Assembly (NCBI GenBank): GCA_946811185.2
Contig: OX328113.1
Location: forward strand, 24,279,521-24,343,520
DNA length: 64,000 bases
Direction: 5' to 3'
Source of the DNA: Hippopus hippopus
Taxonomy: Eukaryota; Mollusca; Bivalvia; Cardiida; Cardiidae
Position 1 is the stretch's first letter. Each line of letters begins with the position of its first letter. Below, one piece after another: positions 23,701 to 35,300 of this stretch. The position numbers and the translations under genes were made by a program. The notes under the pieces are model-generated. The model ran no database searches and was not told where the DNA came from. It saw nothing but the letters and a program-made list of their open reading frames with translations.

Positions 23701-25520
23701 CTGTAAAACAGGTAAGATTGTGATAAATTTTTACTTTCTTTAGCCTTTTAAACACAGTCCCATGTTTTAACAACCTTGAAGATCAAAGCTAAGTTTGCCT
23801 CAGGGTTGTAAAAACTTGTGATTGTTTAGTAAAGGGTTTAAATCTCAGGCTTGACAAAAATTCCCTCAGAAATGTGATTTTTCTTTACAATAGAATTAAT
23901 TCCTCTCTCAAAGCCAAACATTGTTTAAAATTTTGCTAGTATGAAAAAACTGTCAGTGGCTTGCAAAGAATGTGTCGATTGATCGTTTGTTCATGTGGTG
24001 TTTAGCGCCGTTTCCAACATTGACTGGTACAGAAAAAACACTTTATACGGGAGCACCCCTACAAGAATATATCTTTCCCAGATGACAAAATTTAGACTTG
24101 TCCAAAATGAAAGCATTTGTAGACGAAAAATTAAATGTGGCTCATATGATTGGATTTGTTTCTGAAAGATTAGAAAACATTGTGGAAAAAGGAGAAAATG
24201 TTGGTAACCAGCATTTTCTCCTTTTCAATCATTCTTTTCAAAAGTATAATTTTCCAGGGTTGTTTAAATTCGAGATTTGTGTGGTCATGGGTTAAGATGT
24301 CAAGATTTGCCTTTGTCTACTTTCAGACCTGCAGAGTAAACTTAAAGCTGTTTGTAAATGTCAAAAGTTCTGTCACATGAAAGCAGTGGAAAATGCATTC
24401 TCCAAAGTTCTTCTTGTTGTTCTTGGCAACGGTAAGGTTTCCGTGGAGATAGACACCACCAAACCAGACTTTCATAGCAACAACAGTCCAGATGAACAAC
24501 TAGTTAAGGTATTTTATCTTTACATTGTATAAATACAATTCGAGTTTCCGAAAGTTATTAATCTATGTTTGACAACAATCACGTAGTTAAAAAAACGTAA
24601 AATGGCAAGTGTTCACCTATTGTCATGTTTGAAATGTGAGAATTTGACTCGGGGTGATTTTTACACTTAGGTGTGAAATAAGTACAGGTAGAATACTGAA
24701 ATTATAATTGATCAGCGATTTTATACGGTGGGGCCTGCTAATTAGATATTAAATCTTCATCATTAATCTGACAATTACTGGTATTAAGAAGTCACATAAA
24801 TATTAAGAAGTCAAAATATCGCTGTTCTATAGCGGGATCAATGACAATGGTGTTTTATACATAACACTATAACTGAGTGTCATCCATGTTTTTGATGCCG
24901 TTTTGTTGAAAGGCAAAATGGGACATTATAAGATGTGAGTTCAATTTCTGCAGCCTTGAGTTGGTCAGCAAATTACCGGTAAATACCTGCAGAAAAAACA
25001 CTTGTATGGAAACATTTTTCACAGATTTTGATTGAACTAATGAAGATTATGTAACTTTTTTTGGGACACTCTTTTTCAACTCCTTGTCAAACAACTCCAC
25101 CTTTTGATAATGTATAATCTTTAATACGGAGGCATTTGAGAATATTTAGAAAAAGGAGAAAATAATGGTAACCAGTATTTTCTTCTTTTCCCACAATGTT
25201 TTCTCACCTTTCAAAGATGAATTTCATCATTTGAGATGTATCTAATTTGTCGTCAGCACATGCTTTTAATGTGGACGAGTTTAAAATTCTGCAGTGTGAT
25301 AGGTGTAAAAGTTTTCCCAGTGAAAAACCCTTATTTTCAACACTTGTGTTTGTTTACTTTGTATGTACATACACTTTTGTAGGTAAATAACCTAGATGAG
25401 CAGCCAGATTCAGAGGAGCCAATGAAAGACAAGGATGATGTGTCGTGTGACCTTTCTGCCAGTAACATCGATGATATCAACTTACATATTCTTCAAGAAC
25501 TTGAGGAGGACTTTACTTGA
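17750..25520 (+). CDS. RDM1: RDM1, RAD52 motif-containing protein 1 (first coding exon not found)
   Basis: RDM1 is a nucleic-acid binding protein with an N-terminal RRM fold and a small RAD52-like motif, linked in vertebrates to the cisplatin/DNA damage response. Exons: 17750-17861, 20285-20394, 22219-22338, 23576-23711, 24327-24508, 25383-25520 (TGA at the end), giving 265 residues from the first exon found; all phases agree. Exons 1-2 carry the RRM part (LYNTFQNYGLIYRIQIYP, YYAFVTFYSMLDAARA). Exon 3 has SKCYELINHYLGF, matching the conserved KCxELxNxYxGF motif. Exons 4-5 have EGIGVWQE, KAVENAFSKVLLVVLGNGKV and an acidic tail ends the protein. The human protein is 284 residues, so about 20-35 residues at the N-terminus are missing. 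They should lie in a separate exon between 15354 and 17749, ending in phase 0; I could not identify it. Divergent to SMCHD1, possibly sharing its promoter region. Confidence 0.9.
18236..18463 (-). mobile_element. TTAA-hairpin MITE
   Basis: Full length, TTAA at both ends, in the RDM1 intron. Confidence 0.88.
19325..19533 (+). mobile_element. TTAA-hairpin MITE, diverged
   Basis: GAAAACATTAGGGGAAAAGG hairpin and right end TAGTGTGGTGAAGAGTCA; abuts a SINE. Confidence 0.7.
19540..19763 (+). mobile_element. tRNA-derived SINE
   Basis: Box-B-like AGGTTCCAGTCTCACTGGAA, then the body AATACATGAATATATGGGCT and the tail AACACCATTTAATCAATCAA. Confidence 0.7.
19870..20098 (+). mobile_element. TTAA-hairpin MITE
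   Basis: Full length; centre reads GCCGGTACCTGGC, right TTAA mutated to TTAG. Confidence 0.88.
20450..20585 (+). mobile_element. SINE, 3' part
   Basis: Begins within the body (TTGGGCAAGACACTTCAGAG), contains AATACATGAATATGTGAGCT and ends in ATCAATCAATCAC. Head missing. In the RDM1 intron, 56 bp after exon 20285-20394. Confidence 0.65.
20713..20939 (-). mobile_element. TTAA-hairpin MITE
   Basis: Full length; right end GGTAAAGGGTTAT. Confidence 0.88.
21012..21180 (-). mobile_element. TTAA-hairpin MITE, truncated
   Basis: Hairpin with GCTGTTTAACAGC centre, in which both arms differ from consensus; right end lost. Confidence 0.75.
21336..22157. mobile_element. Long inverted-repeat element with an internal SINE
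   Basis: Ends CTTGGCTGTTTTCAAAGAAA and CTTTGGAAACAGCCAAG are inverted. Similarity continues inward (CTTCAAACTTGGACTAGTTG against CAACTAGTCCAAGTTAGAAG), with arms of about 300 bp. A SINE fragment occupies the middle. It lies in the RDM1 intron, ending 61 bp before exon 22219-22338. Confidence 0.75.
21640..21865 (+). mobile_element. SINE fragment inside an inverted-repeat element
   Basis: Contains CAGGGGTAGCTGGATTCAGA, GATAGTCATTGTAACAGGAT and GGAAAGCATGAATGGGTACA, as in the SINE at 52370. Confidence 0.6.
22399..22702 (-). mobile_element. TTAA-hairpin MITE with a fused end fragment
   Basis: A 68-bp end fragment (22399-22466) shares GTTAG with the start of a full copy (22463-22702). It begins 60 bp after RDM1 exon 22219-22338. 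Confidence 0.85.
22828..23056 (+). mobile_element. TTAA-hairpin MITE
   Basis: Full length, both TTAA intact, one mismatch in the hairpin. Confidence 0.92.
23742..23842. mobile_element. TTAA-hairpin MITE, hairpin deleted
   Basis: A left end and an inverted left end meet directly (AACAACCTTGAAGATCAAAG, then GCCTCAGGGTTGTAAAAACT). Begins about 30 bp after RDM1 exon 23576-23711. Confidence 0.65.
24069..24295 (-). mobile_element. TTAA-hairpin MITE
   Basis: Left TTAA lost, right GGGTTAA intact; ends 31 bp before an RDM1 exon. Confidence 0.85.
25078..25312 (+). mobile_element. TTAA-hairpin MITE, diverged
   Basis: Ends at GTGTGATAGGTGTAA; ends about 70 bp before the last RDM1 exon. Confidence 0.75.
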
Positions 25521-25727
25521 CATGGAAAGGTTAATTCACTGGACTAAATATGCAACTGCATTTACCAACAACATAGATAAGACCATATAGAATATGCAGG
25601 CTGCTCGTCAACCTACACTTTCAGTCATTTCTTATGATTTTCTACAGATACATGTAGCCTTAAACTTACTGTGCTTCGTGTCTTTTCTACACGCTAAGCT
25701 AGGTAGTGCAGTTGCTATTATTATACT

Positions 25728-26068
25728 GCAAAGAAATTTCTGATGATCTGATTGGATAACATGCCCCGAACATATATATCATGTACACTGGCAAAACCAA
25801 CGTAAAAGCAGTTTCCCTTTTGGGGGCCCCGTATACATGACTACACTTTCAAGACAACATCCAAAATGGCGGCATCGATCAAGATTAACATCAAGATTAT
25901 GCACCAAACTGCACGTTTTACCAAGGTTTCAGTGACGTCAGTTTTCATTGAAAAGGGGCACTCAGAAGGGAAATTTTACTTCGTCAGCGTACTCAATTTT
26001 TGAAACGAAAAAACAGGTAAATTTCGCTTAACACACGTTGGAATGGTAAAACTTTGCAGTATAATAAA
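25728..26068. mobile_element. TACTGCAAAG-ended MITE, copy 2
   Basis: Ends TTATTATACTGCAAAG and CTTTGCAGTATAATAA form a perfect inverted pair. Carries one TGACGTCA at 25933 and lacks an internal segment present in the copy at 6832. Confidence 0.75.
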
Positions 26069-26072
26069 TTCT

Positions 26073-26287
26073 TTGTACGGACAGGTGGAGGGGACTTGGA
26101 AACTTGTTCACGGCTGTGGTGAATCATGTCTCTCCGAGCCTCGCCTTCAGTTTGGAGCGACATGATTCACCACAGCCATGAACAAGTTTCCAAATCCCCT
26201 GCCACCTGAAGAAGGCGAGACTCGGAGTGACATGGTTCACCACAGCCGTGAACAAGTTTCCAAGTCCCCTGCCACCTGACCGTACAA
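26073..26287. mobile_element. Foldback element with CAGGTGGAGGGG arms, copy 2
   Basis: Lies in the same position and order relative to its neighbour MITE as the pair at 6832-7438. The loop differs (contains GCCTCGCCTTCAG) but the arms match. Confidence 0.75.
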
Positions 26288-26484
26288 CTGATAATGTACA
26301 GGACTTGAGACTAGGGTCCATATTCATTTTAAGTCTAATTCTAGACTGAGAGAGTAACACAACTTGTTATTGCCCAAGTTAAATGGTTTACCCAATCAGA
26401 AGTCGTGATACTTTGTGGTTCAGAAAATTCTTGAGAATAAGACCAAGAATGTTCTTAAGAATGGTTGGTGAATACAGGACCAGG

Positions 26485-26800
26485 GGGGGTCACTGATTCA
26501 AATTCTTTGCTAGGCCAATTTTTTTTCCAAGATTGATGATAGCCATTGCAACAGGATTCATTCCTCTCTCGCATTGATCAATGATATGTTTATGGTTATT
26601 TGGGAAAGCAGCCAGTGGTTTGAGAAGAATATTGTGCAAAGCACTGGTAAAAGAAACTCCAGGAAAGCATGGATAAGTACACTGGTCATGGCAAAGTAAC
26701 TGAAATAATCTGGAAAAGGACATAATACACCATACAAAGAAAAAAACTTTTCTACTTTCTACTTTTAACGGCGTATAATCAATCAATCAATCAATCAATC
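26485..26800 (+). mobile_element. SINE, head partly lost
   Basis: Body GATAGCCATTGCAACAGGAT, AGGAAAGCATGGATAAGTAC; tail (TCAA)n TCAATCAATCAATCAATC. Confidence 0.7.
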
Positions 26801-26941
26801 TACACAGATTGAAAATATCTATGACCAGTGGGATTGAACCCGATTGCTTGATAAGACATCCTGATAAACTGACCGCTAGGATACTTTTAGGCATTCTGAT
26901 CATTCTCTCTGCCATGAAAATGAAGTAGACTCTTTTAGGCA

Positions 26942-27147
26942 TACCTATTTACCAGACTACAAAATTTTAGACAGGTTGAAATTGAAATAATTTGCAGACA
27001 ATAAATTAAATGCTGCATTTATGATGAAATTTGTCTTTGAAAGGGTAGAAAAGGGTAGTTACTAGCATTTTCTCCTTTTACCACAATGTTTTCAAATTCC
27101 TTTTCCTTTCGGGTTATTAAACTCAAGATTGTGTTGTAAACATTTAA
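26942..27147 (-). mobile_element. TTAA-hairpin MITE, left hairpin arm deleted
   Basis: GGGTAGAAAAGGGTAGTTACTAGC shows the left arm reduced; both outer ends recognisable. Confidence 0.75.
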
Positions 27148-27184
27148 GGTCTAAATATAGAGTTCTGATACAACTGGAAATGAT

Positions 27185-27396
27185 TTAACCCTTTCCCAAA
27201 CAACAAATTTTATACTCATCCAAATTTAGAGTATCTGCAGGCAACAAATCTGAAAGTGGTACAAATGATATGAGAAAACTTTGTGGGAAAAGGAGAAAAT
27301 GCTGGTTACTAGCATTTCCTCCATTCCCCACAATGTTTTCAGAAGGCCTCTTTGTCAGGGTCATGAAAATAAGGGATTGTTTGGGAAAGGGTTTAG
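27185..27396 (-). mobile_element. TTAA-hairpin MITE
   Basis: Left TTAA intact, right TTAG; slightly shortened. Confidence 0.85.
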
Positions 27397-27633
27397 TAAA
27401 AGCTTAGGATCAAAAGGGGACGGTACTAATGCAAGATCAGACTCCATTCATGACTGATCTAGATCTGTGCCACTTGCAAAAGTTTAAAGGTAGTTATTGG
27501 CAGTGACAGAGTTACCCATCACAACTGACATGAAAGAAATAAGAATCCTTAGGGTTCCAAATAAACCTGACACACATTTTCTGTCTGAAATAAAAACTAC
27601 TATGTAAAATATCAAGGTTGCTTCTGTTTGGAA

Positions 27634-27838
27634 GGTCTTACAGAGCTCCAGACAGAGGGAGTGATTTTGATTTCAAAATTGAAAATATTAATTATTCTCC
27701 ACTAAACCCTATGTTAAGAGTACCCATTAGAATCATCTCATCAAGACGATTTTAATGAGTACCCACAACATAGGGTTTCGAAGAGAAATACTGGTAATGG
27801 ATTTAGAGTACCATCACTCCCTATTATCTGGAGCTCTG
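27634..27838. repeat. Inverted repeat (AGAGCTCCAGACAG arms)
   Basis: AGAGCTCCAGACAG at the left pairs with CTGGAGCTCT at the right; inside, AAACCCTATGTT...GTACCCATTA pairs with TGAGTACCCACAACATAGGGTTT. Confidence 0.65.
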
Positions 27839-28315
27839 GTTTTGGCAACGTTGATAGTGTAGTTCATAGATCAGACTGCATTTTTTGTGCTTTTCCATCG
27901 TGACCTCCAGTGGCTGGAAAGGAAACAAAATTAAGGCACTTCAGGGGTTAAACGATATGGAAACTTATGTCAAGAAAGGAGAAAATTTGTCAAAATTAAT
28001 TGGGTGTTCCCTGACAATGTTTTTATGGGCTGTTTTAGGCAGGGGGTATAATTCATCTGTATGTGGCAATAGAGTTACAGAATAAAGAAAAAAAAAAAAC
28101 AAAGCTGTATTACAGATAGTTTATTTAGTGTCCCTTTATATGGCAAGTATAAAAAATAAATTTCAAGACAAAGAATATTCTGTTGGGAAAAATAATGAAT
28201 TTTTTATGGAAAAAAAAAAAAAGCCATTCTTAAAAATCTTAGTGATAACTATTATGATTACCAGTATTTGTATATCTCAACCATTGTAATGCTGAACATG
28301 GACATAAATGTGTTC

Positions 28316-28385
28316 AGTGTAGATCAAGATCAGACTGCATGGAATCATCTGATTCTTCAGTCTGATCCTGAATCTACACTGTCCA
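28316..28385. repeat. GTAGATC palindrome repeat, core
   Basis: CAGTGTAGATCAAGATCAGA against TCTGATCCTGAATCTACACTG. Confidence 0.65.
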
Positions 28386-28556
28386 CTTCTTTGCCAGTAA
28401 TTCTGACTTAAACAGCTTCGAACTAACTTGCAACATCTGGATCTTTAGTATTGACTGAGAATGTTCAGTTCATTTATTCAGCAAAACAAGGGTTAAAAGA
28501 AAAAAAAAAAAATTACAAAAGTATAGAAAGGGACCAATTTCATGTTAGCGCTCACT

Positions 28557-28777
28557 TTAACCACACAATCCCGAGTTATATAGGCCCCTGGTGGGGAAGG
28601 TTTTTGCAAACATTGTGAGAAAAGGAGAAAATGCTGGTAACCAGCATTTTCTCCTTTTCTCACAATGTTTTCTACCCCTTTAAAACACTGAAATCATTAT
28701 TTCAGCTTCATTTTTGTCATCTTCAAATGCTTTAAATTTTGTTAATTTCAGAATTTTGTGGTTTAGTAAATAGTTAA
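28557..28777 (+). mobile_element. TTAA-hairpin MITE
   Basis: Both hairpin arms carry the same change (GTGAGAAAAGG and CCTTTTCTCAC), so the arms still pair perfectly. Confidence 0.88.
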
Positions 28778-28804
28778 TTAGCTTACATCCAGCAGAAAGT
28801 CCAT

Positions 28805-29032
28805 TTAACTCTTTACCACACAATCATGAGTTATTACTACTCCAAGAAAAAAAGCTTCCAAAAACATTGTACTAAAAGGAAAAAACGCTGGTAACCAGCA
28901 TTTTCTCCTTTCCCACAATTTTTTCTAACTTTTCAAAATCAAATTTCAATTTTTGAGTCAAAATTATTTTAAGGTTTGCAAATGCTTTCAATCTTAACAA
29001 GTGTAACATTTTGGCGAGTGGTAAAGAGTTAA
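28805..29032 (+). mobile_element. TTAA-hairpin MITE
   Basis: Full length; only 28 bp from the previous copy. Confidence 0.88.
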
Positions 29033-29234
29033 GTTGAATAATCAGATTTCAAAAGGACAGTTTCAAAGTTATCTGCTGTAAATTCGATTTAAGAGTTTAT
29101 TTGTTAACCTTTAACTTCATGTGTTGTTATTTTATTTCACCAAAAAGAACACTTCTTCAAACAGAAGATCAAATTCCTAACACAAATTAGTCTTTTTAAA
29201 GGCACCAAAAAGGCCTTTAACATGAGAAACCAGC

Positions 29235-29436
29235 CAAGTCTTTACCACATGACAAAATTTTAGTCGGGTCCAAATCAAAAGCATTTGCAGACGACAAATT
29301 AATGGGGCTAAAATGATTGGATTTCTTTCTGAATAGTTAGTAAACATTACCAGCATTTTCTCCTTTTCCCTCAGTGTTTTCAAAAGTCTAATATCCCAGG
29401 GTAGCTAAAAGTCAGGATTGTGTGGTAATTGGTTAA
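29235..29436 (-). mobile_element. TTAA-hairpin MITE, left hairpin arm deleted
   Basis: AGTAAACATTACCAGCATTT: left arm lost; TGTGGTAATTGGTTAA right end. Confidence 0.8.
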
Positions 29437-30129
29437 TAGAACAGTACTATCCAAATGAAATGGCATTGTGTAGGTTTTCAGAGTTTTTTTCATGAAAAGA
29501 ATGAGTACATTATTTACAACAGACTTAAAAAAAAACATGAAATTACATTACAAGTACATGTGAACAATGTAAATGTTTAAACAAAGTACAAACAGTATTA
29601 TATATACAATGTAGAGGCTTTATACAATGCAATAAGATTAAAGGCTGTATACGTGTATACAAAAAAGCCTATTAAGTTTTGAACCATCAGTCCTAATGTT
29701 ACTGGGATGAAGACTAAATTTCTTCAGTAGCCTGCTCGGCTCCTAAAATTGCAAATTTGGGGGCCCAATAAAAAACTTAGAGGCCCAGGACTTACATTTA
29801 AGAAAACGTTAAAAAAAAAAACCTTTACGAAAAAATTCCCACATGCAGGGTAATAAAGAGTGCAAATAGCCCTGGGGGAAAAAAATGTCTTGGGCGCAGC
29901 CATTTTTGAAGGGAGAGTATTCAAGACGGAAGAAATCAGTACACCCACATACCACAGTGAGTGGCATAGATGTACCGAAATACCGCATTTGGCCAAAAGA
30001 GTACTGAAATACCTACATTTACTGATTTTTTTCCCCGGGACAATGTGTCACTTTGCTTGGTGACAGAATGGGAATTTTCACCTGTCCAGACCAATTTTTG
30101 ATCAAGGACTGGTGCTAGTCTTCATCCCC

Positions 30130-30348
30130 TTCATCCAGGCTATTTAAAGATAAAATAAACCGGTGTACCAATGAAACATAGGAGAAACATGAAAAGGAAA
30201 GGAAAAAGTTCTCTTGAATAATGTAAAACAGCATAGCAGGGAAAGGAGCAATCATGTTGCAAACCACTGCTACTTTTCCTTTTTTTTTCTTTTTTAAATT
30301 GTCTCGAGCTTGGACAGAAAACACCATATTTGTATGGTAAAGGGTTAA
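30130..30348 (-). mobile_element. TTAA-hairpin MITE, strongly diverged
   Basis: Right end TATGGTAAAGGGTTAA is clear; the interior only loosely palindromic. Confidence 0.5.
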
Positions 30349-30568
30349 CCGCATACATCACTACATATATTGTTTTTTAGATGAACGAGGTTGGTAGAAG
30401 ACAATGTGAAGGTTACTTTATCCTATAAACCCTTTTCTGCGTATAGCAGGCCACCACTTCTAAAACACTGTGACAAAAGAATATGCTCTTTTTTTTTTTT
30501 TTTTTTCGAAATATATATTTTCAAAGTCTTCCGCAAATTTGTGTCAGAGGGCACAGAGCAAAATGAAA

Positions 30569-30801
30569 ATGAGCCGTGCTCTGTGACAAGGGGATTTAAT
30601 GCATCCGCAAAAGGTATTGACCCTGGTCAGCCTGCACAGTTCTTTTGGTATAGTTTCTTCATGTCCAATGACCATTCTACCTCCCAATTCAGTCGGCTGT
30701 TAGACAAAATGGACTTCGTGGATTCATAATTATACGATTACTTGCATGGTATGAAGCACCGTGGAGATTCACTAAACCCCCTTTTTGTCAGTGCATGGTT
30801 C
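30569..30801. repeat. GAGCC foldback repeat
   Basis: From ATGAGCCGTGCTCTGTGACA to AACCCCCTTTTTGTCAGTGC. Confidence 0.7.
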
Positions 30802-30865
30802 AAATACTTTGCATAAAAGTTACAAAGAATCTTTCATATCTTTACGAAGTCTTTAGAATATCTGA

Positions 30866-31137
30866 TTAACCCTTTACCACACAATCCCGACTTTCAACGA
30901 CCCCGAGGAAGAAGCCTTTTGAAAACATTGTAAGAAAAGGAGAAAATGCTGGTAACCAGCATTTTCTCCTTTTCCCAAAATGTTTTCTACCTTCCAAAAG
31001 CACATTTCAATTTATGAATTACAATTATTTTCTTCTGCAAGGGCTTTCAATTTAGATGAGTCTAAAATTTTCCCACAATTTCCCACTATGTTTTCTACCC
31101 TATCAAAGATAAATTCCATCATGTGAGTCACAATTAA
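30866..31137 (+). mobile_element. TTAA-hairpin MITE fused to part of a second
   Basis: Left TTAA, perfect centre; the right side runs to GAGTCTAAAATTTTCCCACA and then into another half hairpin (31075-31137). Confidence 0.8.
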
Positions 31138-31512
31138 GAAACGGGGCTGATTATCTGCCCAACATAATGTCAAACATTGTATCCATGAAGGAACAGCATA
31201 AAGAGGAATAAAACTGAGGTTAATGATGGATTTTTTAACCTGAGAATGTTCAATACATGCAGTTAAATTGGGATAATTCAAATATAATCCAAGCTAACAA
31301 TTTTGTTTGCGTAACATACATAGACAGATTTTGAATTTTAAAAATGGTCACTTGAGAATTTCATTGCACTTTCAATGGACATGTAGTTTGATTTTGTCAT
31401 TTAGTTTTTATACATTGTACAGAGTTCTCCTAAGTTATATTTAAAAAGGGAAAATTATTGTTCAATAAATTTGCAGAAGATGGGAAAACTTCGAAAATGG
31501 GTGGGACAAATT

Positions 31513-31735
31513 TTAATCTTTACCACACAATCCTAATTTCTAATGACCCTGAAAAAGAAAGCTTATGAAAACATAGTGGGAAAAAGAGAAAATGCTGGTA
31601 ACCAGCATTTTCTCCTCTTCCCACAATGTTTCTTACCCTTCCAAAAGCACATTTCAATTTATGAGTTACATTTATGTTCCTCTACAAGTGCTTTCAATCT
31701 AGACGAGTCTGAAATGTCGTTTGGTAAAGAGTTAA
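31513..31735 (+). mobile_element. TTAA-hairpin MITE
   Basis: Full length with both TTAA. Confidence 0.9.
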
Positions 31736-32136
31736 GACACTTCAGACTACTTCTCAAATATATTTGGTAAGGACCTAAAGCCACCTGTGTGGATTATGAT
31801 GGGACAATTTTCTAGTTAAATGGGCCAAGGTCTCTGAATCTTGCCCTTCGCATACCAATGATGTATGGCAGAATTTTGTTAAGGAAGGAGCAGTACTTAT
31901 GATCATTTGAAACAGCAATCAAAAACTGGTTCTACACATTTTTATACTCTCCAGAAGTGTCCGTTCCCTTATATACCCAAATCAAGTCTTACAAATTCAA
32001 GCTGTGGTATGTTAGAATGGAGATTTCATTGTAAAAACATTTACATAATATTTACAAAGTAGAGAATTTACCAACAACCTTAAACATTAAACCTAAATCT
32101 AATGTTCCTAGACTAGCCATCTGATGGGTTAAAATG

Positions 32137-32255
32137 GAAAGTCTCAGCCAATCACTGACAGACAGAAACTCTCAGCCAATCACTGACAGACGGAAACTCT
32201 CAGCCAGTCACTGACAGACAGAAACTCTCACCATTTACAGACGGAACCTCTCATC
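32137..32255. repeat. 28-bp tandem repeat, four units
   Basis: Units begin at 32137, 32165, 32193 and 32221 with GAAACTCTCAGCCAATCACT; the last is diverged. Lies in the 3' flank of claudin-like gene A. Confidence 0.85.
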
Positions 32256-32386
32256 CAATTGGATTGCTAGGCTTTGAATTTTGATCATGAATAAAATTTA
32301 GAGTGGTTGGTAAATACTAAGGTATCCAAAGAAATCTTTCGTTTCAAAAATTATTTTTAACAAATCTGTATTTGTGTAAACCCTCT

Positions 32387-35300
32387 TTAATAATCTGGGG
32401 GAGCGCGCTTCATTTCATATCCGCCATATGGTGGGGGTGTGCGTGCCTTTCTCCTCTGTTGACTGAGCCTCATCGAATCCACCAGCAAACACATTCCAGA
32501 GAAGATGGAGAAAAATCCCGCAACGACAGCCATTCCAAATGACCAGGACAGGAAGTTTTGATCTGGTCGCACCATCCACTGTCGATCAGTATCTGACTTC
32601 ACGGCGAATATGGTAACGGAGAGGGAAAGAAGGGCACCTGTAACAGAAGCAAATGAAAATTACTGGTAGTCCAACACATAATCTCATCGGACATCGTCTG
32701 ATAATGAAATTAACTCTTCACTTCATGGTCTTAAGTTGTAGCAGATGAAAAATGAAAAATCCTTTTAAAACAGCATGGAGCATTTTCCCTAACCCCGTTT
32801 TCCTTTGATTTTGGACCCGAAAATTATCACAGTCTTGGAAAGAAAGCAAGAAAATATGTGCATAAAATCAGAAAGTAACCTTTCATTTATTTTTCCAAAT
32901 GTATTTCCATGGCTGTTTAAAAATTTGTAAACTGGGACATGATTGGCTCATGGAAATAACAAGTCTGACTGTCAGTATGCACTGCACTTACAAATCTATC
33001 TCTGTCTAGCATGTACTAAACAATTCAAGGGCATAGCACCCTTTACACACAATATGCACATGTGTATAAACAATTCCACAAACAGTTGTAAATCACAATA
33101 TCATAGTCTATACATATACTGATTTTTCTCTAGATCTGCACATTTTTTCAAACTAAACAGATGGGCTAAATTGATGCACTGATAACTAGGGAATTTCCTC
33201 TTTGCTTTACAATAAATGGTGAGATTTCATGTCGCATCATGCTACTGAAAAAACATCATCATACAGTTCACTGTGTGTATAAATATTTTAGTCTTAGCTA
33301 CCCTAATTCAATCCCATATTTTAACAACCCTGAGGAAGAAGCGTTGATAACATGGGTGGCCAGCATTTTCCCCTTTACCAACATGTCTTGAACCCCATCA
33401 AAATTAAATCCTATCATTTGAACCACATTTATGGTCCTTAATAGCTTTGAAGTTGGGCAAGTATATAATTTTTGTCATCATGAAAAGAATTAAGCCTTTA
33501 CCAAATGAATGTTTGAACTCTTTATCATACAAGCAAATTTTGAACAATTCCAAATCAGAAGCATTTGGAGACGACAAACATTTTTTTTTGAAAGGATAGA
33601 AAAAACATTGTGGGAAAAGGAGAAAATGCTGGTTACCAGTATTTTCTCCTTTTATCACAATGTTTTCAGAAGGCTTCTCTGTCAGGCTCATTAAAATATG
33701 GGATTGTGTGGTATAAGGTTAATGACCCAAAGAAACCTTTGAAAACATGAATGATGATCAAAGTTTAGTTCAGCAATCCAACCAAACAAAAGGTCAAGCT
33801 TGGCCCTATTTAAGTTCAAACCTGACAATATCCTAAATATATCCCTTAATTCACTTACCACACACAAACATGAGTATGCTGTTGGTCAGTTGAGCTGTTG
33901 CTGCTCTCTTTGGTGGACAATAGCCAAGGAATCCCAACAAACACAGAGTAGGGGTCACCAGGGTCAGAATCAAGGTCAAGGTCATCATGATCTGAACCGT
34001 CAAAAACCATGCTGCGAAAATAGAAATAAAATAGTTACAATTACCTTTTATGAAGCTCTCATGTTGTATAATGGCAAAAACTTTTGCCTCACCCTTAACC
34101 AAACAATTCTAAAACTGAACAACCCTAAGGATAAAAGCTTTTTGGTAAACATTGTGAAAAAAGGAAAGAATATGGTAAACAGCATTATCTCCCTTTCCAA
34201 CAATGTGACATTGTTTTCTACCAGTCACAAAAAAAATGCCAACATTTACCTGTTGAACTCACAAACTATCTGTAGCACACATATGTCTTTTTCCCACTGT
34301 GACAAAGTCTGCCTCTCTGCAGTGATAATTTTTCTAGATGGGACAGAGCATGGCCAGGTACCTCAGTGGGTAGGGTATCCTTCTCGTAACCTGGTGGTTG
34401 TGGGTTCACTAACTGGCTGAGACATGCTGTCTTTCCGCCAATACATGTATTTGGCCTTTCAACCCTGATACATGTGAGAAGGTTGTCAGTTGCTTGGAAA
34501 GGAAGTTGTGTCAGTACATGTGTTAGAAAGCCAAGAAACACACTCATAGGTGCACTGACCACTATGATATGACCTAAGCTGTTTCAACAGCGTTAAACTC
34601 CAACACAGACAAATAAATGTGGACAGGTTTGCCCATCTCATAGCCACTTTTGCAGTCTTGTATGTACAATGATACCATTCACCAAAGATCCGGTCCATTT
34701 CAGGATAAAAACAGCAAGACACCGCGAGGGAAAAAACGTTAGCACAATCTATTCATAGCCTTAGTATAACTTACTTAGGTATTATTCTTATGTGTTAGTC
34801 TGAAGGGGATAAGAAGTCAACAAAAAAAGTCAATTTTTCCACTTACCTGTGTTTAACCCTTAACCACACAATCCCCACTTTTAATGGCACTAAGAAAGAA
34901 AGCATTTGAAAACATTATAGGAAAAGGAGAAATTGTTCTTTTCCTACAATAGTTTTCATCCTATCAGAGAACTTCCGTTCATTTGTATACCAATTTCAAA
35001 TTTCTCACCTGAAAATGCTTTGGAAATATCCAAAATTTGTCTTTTAGGGAAGGGATAAGACATGAAAAACAGATGCAATAATTATTGTGTCATTTCTCTT
35101 GTTTTCAAGCTATACAGATGGATGTCTTCATAAAATCTTTTTAACATGATTATTTAAGACTGCATGACTTGGGAATAGATGTACACCATGCAGTGTAATA
35201 TACCAATTACTCTTTTTTTTTTTTTTATTCAACCCTTTACCACATTGACAAAATTTGAGACCTTTCCAAATTGAAAGCATTTGCAGATGTCAATTTCAGT

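Larger units (their letters stand above)
25521..32386. other. Intergenic region between convergent RDM1 and claudin-like gene A
   Basis: No exon with recognisable protein similarity on either strand. The interval is filled by a composite foldback element, a SINE, about nine hairpin MITEs, an inverted repeat at 27634-27838 and a 28-bp tandem repeat. The 3' UTRs of both genes must lie at its edges. Confidence 0.6.

Noticed and set aside
32137..32255. Coding tandem repeat
   Set aside because: 28-bp unit is not a multiple of three and no frame stays open.
33800..34420. 206-codon open frame on the plus strand
   Set aside because: Overlaps the minus-strand claudin-like exon 2, a MITE and a SINE; no domain.
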